NCBI GenBank assembly: GCA_013812565.1
Contig: JACCTF010000069.1
Span: forward strand, 1 to 5,357
DNA length: 5,357 nt
Reading direction: 5' to 3'
Source of the DNA: Pyrinomonadaceae bacterium
GTDB taxonomy: Bacteria > Acidobacteriota > Blastocatellia > Pyrinomonadales > Pyrinomonadaceae
Part shown: one piece after another, positions 1 to 3,642 of the stretch
Position numbering within the stretch: the first letter of the stretch is position 1
How the letters are laid out: each line of letters starts with the position of its first letter
Translations under genes and position numbers: made by a program
The notes under the pieces: model-generated
Seen by the model: only the letters and a program-made list of their open reading frames with translations
The model's database searches: none
Told to the model about the DNA's origin: nothing

Positions 1-23
1 CGAATGGGACGCGCGGCAGCGTC

Positions 24-80
24 GTCGCACAGACTTCAGTTTGTCGTGTCGCCTCAGTCACAGACTCAAGTCTGTGCGAC
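24..80. repeat. REP-like inverted repeat of two small palindromes
   Basis: Positions 24-44 and 60-80 are inverted copies, 19 of 21 positions complementary (mismatches at 37/67 and 41/63, the latter a possible G-U pair). Each arm is itself nearly palindromic: 60-66 (ACAGACT) pairs with 69-75 (AGTCTGT), and 29-35 pairs with 38-44 with one wobble. The DNA can therefore form one long hairpin or two short ones. This layout is typical of REP/BIME-like dispersed elements, and I recall similar CGCACAGACTTCAGT-type repeats between genes in Acidobacteriota; that recall cannot be checked here. No coding function is evident. Confidence 0.7.
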
Positions 81-115
81 ATCGTTCCCATCTGCAGTGA
101 GTCGATTTAGTACGT

Positions 116-151
116 GCTTCACCACACACCAATCTGCTGAAGCGGCAGATT
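116..151 (+). repeat. Interlocked inverted repeats, set 1
   Basis: GCTTCA (116-121) is complementary to TGAAGC (138-143). AATCTGC (131-137) is complementary to GCAGATT (145-151). The order is A-B-A'-B', so both helices can form together only as a pseudoknot; otherwise they are alternatives to each other. The one-base link between A' and B' is short for a classical pseudoknot, so mutually exclusive hairpins or a protein-binding site are also possible. Confidence 0.45.
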
Positions 152-171
152 CTCGTCCATACTCTGCAAAA

Positions 172-229
172 AACTTATCACGCAGTGACGCTTAAACAAG
201 CCTTACGGCGTGATAAGTTCTTGCGTCAC
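172..229 (+). repeat. Interlocked inverted repeats, set 2 (12-bp and 7-bp arms)
   Basis: AACTTATCACGC (172-183) is a perfect inverted copy of 208-219. GTGACGC (185-191) is a perfect inverted copy of 223-229. The arrangement is again A-B-A'-B'. The 12-bp arms are strong enough for an RNA hairpin with a 24-base loop, and the 7-bp pair would compete with it or knot it. There is no T-run after it, so a simple terminator is unlikely. Confidence 0.55.
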
Positions 230-301
230 CTCTAATTTGCCGAAGACTTCTACCGGCCGCTCGTACGCCGTGCGCGCCGCCCATCGTGACAACGTCAGGT
301 C

Positions 302-349
302 ATTAGTGGTAAATCTTTGCGCGCAGAAACGTGATGACTTACTGCTAAT
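302..349. repeat. Imperfect inverted repeat before small ORF
   Basis: ATTAGTGGTAA (302-312) and 339-349 are inverted copies matching at 9 of 11 positions, with a 26-base spacer. The right arm ends 9 bases before a possible start codon at 359. It could be an operator, but no regulator can be tied to it. Confidence 0.35.
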
Positions 350-358
350 CTGAGGTCC

Positions 359-550
359 ATGTTCTTCGTCGCTCTAACCTTTATCCTTCTTTTTGAGCTT
401 TTGTGCATCTGCGCGCTGCTAGTTACGCTCGGCCCGACCGCGCGTCATCTCGCGGAGCTTGACTGGCGTGTGTTGAGGTCAAACATCCGGCGCAGCGTGA
501 TGCCAAGTCGGCAAGCGGAAGAATGGCCCGATGTGATAGAGGTTGATTAG
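359..550 (+). CDS. Possible small single-pass membrane protein, 63 aa
   Basis: Not recognised. The predicted protein opens with a strongly hydrophobic stretch (about residues 2-25, rich in F, L, I, V and C) that would make one membrane helix. A charged tail with an RSNIRR patch follows, and the end is acidic (EEWPDVIEVD). A GAGG (352-355) precedes the ATG by only 3 bases, which is tight for a ribosome binding site. No clear promoter was found. The last part of the frame contains a 15-base sequence (506-520) that recurs at 1827-1841, so part of the ORF may be repeat-derived. It lies on the same strand as the small genes to the right but is 343 bases from the next one. Real gene or chance ORF are about equally likely. 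Confidence 0.35.
   Translation: MFFVALTFILLFELLCICALLVTLGPTARHLAELDWRVLRSNIRRSVMPSRQAEEWPDVIEVD
506..520 (+). repeat. 15-bp direct repeat, copy 1
   Basis: The 15-mer AGTCGGCAAGCGGAA occurs here and identically at 1827-1841. Here it lies in the 3' part of the 63-aa ORF, encoding SRQAE. TGCC (501-504) can pair with GGCA (510-513). Confidence 0.6.
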
Positions 551-857
551 TGAGCGTATGCCAGCCTGCGACCTCCGCTTCGTCTGTTGTTGGAACCGGC
601 GTCCGATTCGTCATCTATAATCCATACACAACAACTGAGGATACCGTTGGGAAGACAGCAGAGGCAGGCCGGGGTGGGTTAAGGGTGACTCCCGGCCCTA
701 TGGCTTTTTCGGCCCTCGGTCTTCATGCGCGCATTCTGTTCACAACCGGCGGACGGGGCATAGCCGGCCCGGAAGCTTTTTGTATGCCCGATGCTCACCA
801 CGCCGCCATCCTCGCCGTGCATGTAATCACGGTGTCCAAGTAATATAAATCTTCATC
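551..857 (+). other. GC-rich, fold-prone stretch without a convincing gene
   Basis: A frame is open from a GTG at 550 to 843, but it has no Shine-Dalgarno, low-complexity content and no recognisable motif, so I do not call it. Two hairpins are visible. GGCCGGG (667-673) pairs with CCCGGCC (691-697), and a T-run at 705-709 follows 7 bases later. GGGCATA (756-762) pairs with TATGCCC (783-789). A weaker ATGC/GCAT pair (791-794 and 820-823) follows. A structured RNA or 5' leader is possible. The first hairpin could be a poor terminator for the ORF before it. Confidence 0.35.
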
Positions 858-886
858 TTGACGAATACTTTTTTCGAGCGTATAAG
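858..886 (+). promoter_or_regulatory. Sigma-70-type promoter, predicted leaderless
   Basis: TTGACG (858-863) and TATAAG (881-886) each match the housekeeping consensus at 5 of 6 positions, with the ideal 17-base spacing. Transcription would start about 7 bases beyond the -10 box, around 893, which is the A of the ATG of the next gene. The AAGAAAGG that looks like a ribosome binding site overlaps the -10 region and would not be transcribed, so translation would be leaderless or begin at the ATG at 899. Confidence 0.7.
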
Positions 887-892
887 AAAGGC

Positions 893-1201
893 ATGAGCAT
901 GCTAACGACAAAGCAGGCGGCCGAGCGCTTAGGTGTGAGCGTGCGGCGGGTTCATGCCTTGATACAGGATGAACGCCTTCCCGCCGAAAAGCTCGGACGG
1001 GATTATGTAATCAAAGAGGCAGACCTCAAACTCGTTGCTGATCGTCCTACCGGTAGACCCCCCAAACAAGCGACCGCCGCCGGAAATAGTAAACGGGAAT
1101 TGCAGCCCGCAGAGAAGACCACGCACAAGCTCAACGAAACTTTCAGAAAAGCCCTGGAAGGCAATCAGCAAGCAGGTAAGAAGGAAGGCCGTAAGAAGTA
1201 G
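893..1201 (+). CDS. Excisionase/MerR-like helix-turn-helix DNA-binding protein
   Basis: A 102-residue protein, probably a cytoplasmic DNA-binding regulator or recombination-directionality factor. Residues 5-24 (TTKQAAERLGVSVRRVHALI) form the helix-turn-helix typical of excisionase-family proteins. Residues 25-48 (DERLPAEKLGRDYVIKEADL region) match the short wing and the following helix of that family. Residues 54-58 (GRPPK) resemble the core of an AT-hook. The tail to the C terminus is rich in lysine and arginine and ends KKEGRKK, so a second DNA contact is plausible. The ATG at 893 is used here; the ATG at 899 (MLTTKQ) would leave the domain intact. A strong promoter lies directly upstream. 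The acidic gene at 1230 follows after 28 bases and is probably cotranscribed. Such proteins occur in phages, plasmids and integrated elements and also as free-standing regulators; no integrase is seen here. Confidence 0.85.
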   Translation: MSMLTTKQAAERLGVSVRRVHALIQDERLPAEKLGRDYVIKEADLKLVADRPTGRPPKQATAAGNSKRELQPAEKTTHKLNETFRKALEGNQQAGKKEGRKK

Positions 1202-1218
1202 ACATGCCCTTTACTAAT

Positions 1219-1224
1219 GGAGAG
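1219..1224 (+). promoter_or_regulatory. Ribosome binding site of acidic protein gene
   Basis: GGAGAG lies 5 bases before the ATG at 1230. It is the main evidence that this short frame is translated from that start. Confidence 0.6.
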
Positions 1225-1229
1225 ATTCG

Positions 1230-1472
1230 ATGCAGGACGGAGATATTGAAGGAGACGAAGTAGAGATAATTACGGTAGCCGATGACGGGGGCCGGGGTGT
1301 GTTTGTGTCGTGCGGCGTAGATTTAAGGCCCGGTGATCTTGTCGCGGGGCTGTGTGATCTTATCGCCAAAGTTACGCAGGCGGCGCTCGATCATCCTCGA
1401 GCCACGCGCGCGGGCGAACTGGAATTGGGTGATGACGACATGGAATCAGACGATGATGATACGGTGTCTTGA
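1230..1472 (+). CDS. Strongly acidic small protein, 80 aa, unknown function
   Basis: Not recognised. It has 22 acidic residues against 5 Arg/Lys, giving a net charge near -17. The charge is clustered at the N terminus (residues 3-19) and in a C-terminal Asp run (GDDDMESDDDDTVS, about 67-80). The middle (24-54) is hydrophobic and looks foldable (GVFVSCGVDLRPGDLVAGLC, then an Ala-rich helix), with two cysteines at 28 and 42. No signal peptide or membrane segment is visible. It lies 28 bases after the basic helix-turn-helix gene with a good ribosome binding site, so the two probably form an operon. A highly acidic protein beside a basic DNA-binding protein suggests a binding partner, antagonist or DNA mimic, but this is inference from charge and context only. 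Confidence 0.65.
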   Translation: MQDGDIEGDEVEIITVADDGGRGVFVSCGVDLRPGDLVAGLCDLIAKVTQAALDHPRATRAGELELGDDDMESDDDDTVS

Positions 1473-1540
1473 CGAAGCGACATAAGCGTTGCTGTTAGAA
1501 CTAAATCGAACCACACGGGCAGAGTGGTACAAAATGGAAG

Positions 1541-1687
1541 ACCTCACCGCCGCAGACGCTTCTCGATTGCGGAATGCGGATATGGGATTGCGGACTGGCA
1601 GACGAAAATAGGCAGTTTCTGCTGCTTCTTCAATCCGCATTCCGCTGGTCCCAAATCTACAATTTAAAGGTCTCTGCGGTGAAAGTC
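1541..1687. repeat. Nested inverted repeat with GCGGAATGCGGAT arms
   Basis: The inner arms 1569-1581 and 1633-1645 are perfect 13-base inverted copies. The outer arms (1541-1556, containing CACCGCCGCAGA, and 1673-1687, containing TCTGCGGTGAAAGTC) are inverted copies with a small indel. GATTGCGGA also occurs twice as a direct repeat (1565-1573 and 1586-1594). I recall both the GCGGAATGCGGAT and the TCTCTGCGGTGAAA motifs as common intergenic repeats in environmental bacterial genomes. A miniature mobile element or degenerate repeat cluster is the likely reading. No target-site duplication was identified. Confidence 0.6.
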
Positions 1688-1826
1688 AGCTACGCAACAG
1701 TCACGAATAATCAAGTGTCCCATTATCATGTGGGTTGATTTAGAGAATAGCTTGCTTGAGTTCGAGCGGCGGCTACCACCCGCCGTGACCATCTGAGACG
1801 AAGAAAATTAGAAGGCTGCCGAAACG

Positions 1827-1841
1827 AGTCGGCAAGCGGAA
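1827..1841 (+). repeat. 15-bp direct repeat, copy 2
   Basis: Identical to 506-520. Here it forms the 3' arm of the TGCCGA/TCGGCA hairpin (1817-1834) and lies 16 bases before the start of the micro-gene cluster. In the frame that gave SRQAE at copy 1 it is closely flanked by stop codons (1809 and 1848), so it is not part of a gene here. Confidence 0.6.
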
Positions 1842-1857
1842 AGGGATTAGGAAAGTG

Positions 1858-2025
1858 ATGCATGCCAAAGACACGAACGAGCCGAACCCAACTTCTAAAT
1901 TCGCACCCGCCCCAATCATCGGCAGCGAGGACGTCGAGAGATTCAAGCGGCGCGCAGAGAAGTTAGGATTAATTATTCATAAACAGTTTCAACGTCAGAA
2001 GCATGTGGAGGAAGGTAAGAAGTGA
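1858..2025 (+). CDS. Micro-gene 1 of coupled cluster, 55 aa, unknown
   Basis: Not recognised. The frame begins with ATG at 1858, 5 bases after an AGGA (1849-1852), and ends with TGA at 2023-2025. The protein starts MHAKDTNEPNP and has a Pro-rich N-terminal third (residues 9-21) that is probably disordered. A basic, probably helical part follows (about 24-48, with RFKRRAEKLG and HKQFQRQKH), ending in EEGKK. No membrane segment is seen. Support for a real gene is the ribosome binding site and the GTGA overlap with the next gene, a pattern repeated once more downstream. The basic helix might bind nucleic acid or the neighbouring proteins; this is a guess. Confidence 0.6.
   Translation: MHAKDTNEPNPTSKFAPAPIIGSEDVERFKRRAEKLGLIIHKQFQRQKHVEEGKK
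2007..2015 (+). promoter_or_regulatory. Internal Shine-Dalgarno for micro-gene 2
   Basis: GGAGGAAGG lies inside the end of micro-gene 1, 6 bases before the GTG at 2022. It is the strongest ribosome binding site on the + strand of the window and decides the GTG start and translational coupling. Confidence 0.7.
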
Positions 2026-2216
2026 AAGATGTCGGCAGCAAGGCGACGCCCGAAGTAATTAAGACGTGGGTGGAGGTTTATCAACTCTTTCAGGAGTGTA
2101 CCGGCGAACGGCGAGAGAGGTTGCAACAAGTCGCCGACCGGCTCGGCGTCAGTTTCAAGGTTGCCCGCCGTCGTCTTCGTAACTATGAAGCGATGAAGAA
2201 AGGCGGTAAGAGGTGA
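2022..2216 (+). CDS. Micro-gene 2, 64-aa helix-turn-helix protein
   Basis: A small, basic, probably DNA-binding protein with a GTG start. Residues 33-57 (RLQQVADRLGVSFKVARRRLRNYE) fit a helix-turn-helix: a first helix with the A-x-x-L-G-V-S turn, then a recognition helix rich in arginine. The N-terminal half (about 9-27) looks like an extra helix (PEVIKTWVEVYQLFQE). The C terminus is KKGGKR. It overlaps the gene before it by GTGA (2022-2025) and the gene after it by GTGA (2213-2216), so the three are probably translated as a unit. The family is not identified; it could be the cluster's autoregulator, a phage-type repressor fragment or a small replication/segregation factor. Confidence 0.7.
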   Translation: MKDVGSKATPEVIKTWVEVYQLFQECTGERRERLQQVADRLGVSFKVARRRLRNYEAMKKGGKR

Positions 2217-2443
2217 CGGGAAGGAAGCTTGTCGGTCGCGACGTGAAACATTATCTGGTGAAACGTCCGAACAAAATCTTGAGCAGCAGGTTAAGTTGGA
2301 ATCAGGTGCAGGCCGAACTGCTGGAGAAATGCAGTGAAGCGGATGAAGCCATGCTGTTCAGGGGCATTGTTACTAATGATGGTACGGAATATCGCGACAT
2401 GTACGCCGATAGCAGAACAGAGGTGACCGAGCACGCCAGCTAG
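2213..2443 (+). CDS. Micro-gene 3 of coupled cluster, 76 aa, unknown
   Basis: Not recognised. The GTG start at 2213 overlaps the TGA of micro-gene 2, with AGAAAGG (2197-2203) about 9 bases before it. The only internal ATG is far downstream, so the GTG is the likely start. The N-terminal part (1-28) is basic (GRKLVGRDVKHYLVKRPNK). The remainder is mixed and mildly acidic, with a probable helix at about 29-45 (WNQVQAELLEKCSEADEAML) and a polar end. No membrane segment, signal peptide or known motif is visible. Its place as the last gene of a coupled cluster with a DNA-binding protein suggests a partner protein, but no function can be assigned. Confidence 0.6.
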   Translation: MTGRKLVGRDVKHYLVKRPNKILSSRLSWNQVQAELLEKCSEADEAMLFRGIVTNDGTEYRDMYADSRTEVTEHAS

Positions 2444-2488
2444 AAAAAGATGGCGGAAGATAACGAGCGCCACACCAAACGAAATTGT

Positions 2489-2507
2489 GAAGGTTCGACA
2501 AGCCTTC
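2489..2507. terminator. Weak hairpin between convergent genes
   Basis: GAAGG (2489-2493) can pair with CCTTC (2503-2507). It sits between the end of the micro-gene cluster (+) and the stop codon of the isomerase-like gene (-). The stem is only 5 bp and no T-run follows on either strand, so it is a weak candidate for shared termination. Confidence 0.25.
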
Positions 2508-3503
2508 TCATAAATAGTCGTGCAGCCAGCCTCTCAACATGAGCAAGTCCTTGCGTATGGCGGCAACGACTTTAGACTTATCTATCGTTAGAATCTTGGC
2601 ACCGCTTTCGGCACCTCCGAGCGGATACTCGCAATGCAACTGCACCGGCCCGGAAAACTTTGCGTCCCGCAACATTGAAAAGAAACGCTTGAAGTTCACC
2701 ATCCCTTCCCCGAGCGGACACCACTGGGGAACCCACACGCCTTTAGCATTTTGTCCCCACTTAAAATCCTTGATCGCGATGCCTCTCATCCAGGGGGAGA
2801 TCAAGCGAGTGCTGTTGATCCAACCTCCCAAGCCGCCCTCGATGGTGGCATGGGCAATATCGAAATTGACGCCGACCCAAGAGGCATTAAGATCCTTGAG
2901 TACAAGCCAGAGGTCCCAGATGGAGGCACCCACCTCGGAGCCGGAGTGGGTATGGTACATGGCGCAAACTTTATACTTCTGATTCATCTCCGCCAGTTTG
3001 GCTGCCTCTTGTTTGATTTCGGCGAGACGTTCGGGGATCGACTTGGTGTCGTCGTAACGGAAGCCGCCCCAGCGGTAGCACGGGATTCCCACATTGCCAA
3101 TGGCCCGGAGCATAGACTCGGCGTGAGGCGTGCGAACGTCAACGATTCCGGTGGTGATGGTCGGAAGTGTGAGACCGGCCTTCCGGATAATCTCGGCGAC
3201 TTTCGGCAAATCTTGTGCGGCGCGCTCGGGCAGAATGTGGCCCCCTTTACGGAGGGTTAAATCCACACCATCAAACCCGATCTCCGCCGCGGTCTGGGCC
3301 ATCGCTTCCCAGTCAAGCCACTGCAGGTGCTTGGAGAAAATGCAAACCTGGAGGGGCGCTGGAGTTTTCTCCTGCGAAGATGCGGCCGCCGTATAGCAGG
3401 GAAGCATAGTGTGGCGGGGAAACTCAGCCATGACGGCCGCCCCGCCCGCAGCCTGGAGAAAATCTCGACGTGAGATTTTCTCCTCGTCTTCTTCACTTCG
3501 CAT
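2508..3503 (-). CDS. Tat-exported sugar phosphate isomerase/epimerase-like TIM barrel
   Basis: A 331-residue protein of the xylose isomerase-like TIM-barrel superfamily, whose members are metal-dependent isomerases, epimerases or lyases of sugars and polyols. The N terminus has a twin-arginine signal (SRRDFL at residues 11-16, then an Ala/Gly-rich segment), so it is probably exported folded. The barrel starts near residue 50 with the typical GFDGVDLTL strand (76-84). Likely metal or substrate residues are the histidines in YHTH (184, 186), Asp215 and His218 in NFDIAH, Lys245-Asp246, Glu266 and Glu292 in HCEYP. The ATG at 3503 is chosen because GGAAG (3511-3515) lies 7 bases before it; the ATG at 3509 would leave only 1 base. 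It lies downstream of the PQQ-type dehydrogenase gene, about 139 bases away and on the same strand, so cotranscription is possible. The substrate is unknown. Confidence 0.88.
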   Translation of the reverse strand: MRSEEDEEKISRRDFLQAAGGAAVMAEFPRHTMLPCYTAAASSQEKTPAPLQVCIFSKHLQWLDWEAMAQTAAEIGFDGVDLTLRKGGHILPERAAQDLPKVAEIIRKAGLTLPTITTGIVDVRTPHAESMLRAIGNVGIPCYRWGGFRYDDTKSIPERLAEIKQEAAKLAEMNQKYKVCAMYHTHSGSEVGASIWDLWLVLKDLNASWVGVNFDIAHATIEGGLGGWINSTRLISPWMRGIAIKDFKWGQNAKGVWVPQWCPLGEGMVNFKRFFSMLRDAKFSGPVQLHCEYPLGGAESGAKILTIDKSKVVAAIRKDLLMLRGWLHDYL

Positions 3504-3510
3504 ACTCATT

Positions 3511-3515
3511 CTTCC
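3511..3515 (-). promoter_or_regulatory. Ribosome binding site deciding the isomerase start
   Basis: GGAAG on the - strand stands 7 bases from the ATG at 3503 but only 1 base from the ATG at 3509, favouring the downstream start. Confidence 0.55.
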
Positions 3516-3534
3516 AAATCAACACACAACATTT

Positions 3535-3627
3535 GAACAGGGATGGACAGGATGGACCAAAGCGAGAAGCAGCAGCGCTTGTTTCGCTATGTTGTTTATA
3601 CCCTGTGCATCCTGTTCATCCCTGTTC
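3535..3627. repeat. 93-bp inverted repeat with 20-bp arms between two genes
   Basis: Positions 3535-3554 and 3608-3627 are inverted copies with one mismatch (3546/3616, a possible G-U pair in RNA). The left arm contains a tandem 9-mer (GGATGGACA then GGATGGACC, 3541-3558). The loop holds further short pairings (AGCGA 3561-3565 with TCGCT 3584-3588; AAGC 3567-3570 with GCTT 3577-3580). It fills most of the gap between the PQQ-type gene and the isomerase-like gene. As RNA it would be a long hairpin that could stop transcription, protect an mRNA end or separate the expression of the two genes. No T-run follows. I recall ACAGGATGGACAGG-type repeats as dispersed elements in environmental genomes. 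Confidence 0.7.
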
Positions 3628-3642
3628 CATCTACTTCTTTGC

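Larger units (their letters stand above)
81..358. other. Non-coding, palindrome-rich leader region
   Basis: No convincing gene is visible; the open frames here have no ribosome binding site and run through repeats. The stretch holds several inverted repeats (116-151, 172-229, 302-349) and recurring CGTGAT-type 11-mers at 172-182 (inverted), 209-219, 285-295 and 330-340. It could be a regulatory, replication or recombination site for the small-gene region to its right, but nothing in the sequence settles which. Confidence 0.5.
1473..1857. other. Intergenic region with repeats, no gene seen
   Basis: The 385 bases hold a nested inverted repeat (1541-1687) and several small hairpins: ACCAC/GTGGT (1510-1514 and 1524-1528), a CGGCGG/CCGCCG pair near 1768-1787, and TGCCGA/TCGGCA (1817-1822 and 1829-1834). 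All frames contain stops or lack a start with a ribosome binding site. No promoter with good boxes was found for the gene cluster beginning at 1858. Confidence 0.6.

Noticed and set aside
4..195. 63-aa frame on the + strand
   Set aside because: It runs through the REP-like palindrome and both hairpin regions, has no ribosome binding site, and its composition is Ser/Ala-rich noise.
550..843. 97-aa frame starting with GTG
   Set aside because: The start overlaps the stop of the 63-aa ORF, but there is no Shine-Dalgarno, the product is low-complexity without a motif, and two strong hairpins lie inside it. Kept as a non-coding stretch.
1446..1640. 64-aa frame on the - strand
   Set aside because: It is largely made of the nested inverted repeat and has no ribosome binding site.
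1858..2443. Toxin-antitoxin operon
   Set aside because: Overlapping small genes with a helix-turn-helix member fit the general layout, but neither partner shows a recognisable toxin fold or motif, and three genes rather than two are coupled.
2450..2542. 30-codon frame (starts MAEDNERHTK) just after the micro-gene cluster
   Set aside because: An AG-rich stretch precedes the ATG, but the frame overlaps the 3' end of the convergent isomerase-like gene and is too short to support. A decayed fourth member of the cluster cannot be excluded.
2539..3260. Long + strand frames opposite the isomerase-like gene
   Set aside because: They are antisense shadows of a well-supported TIM-barrel coding sequence.
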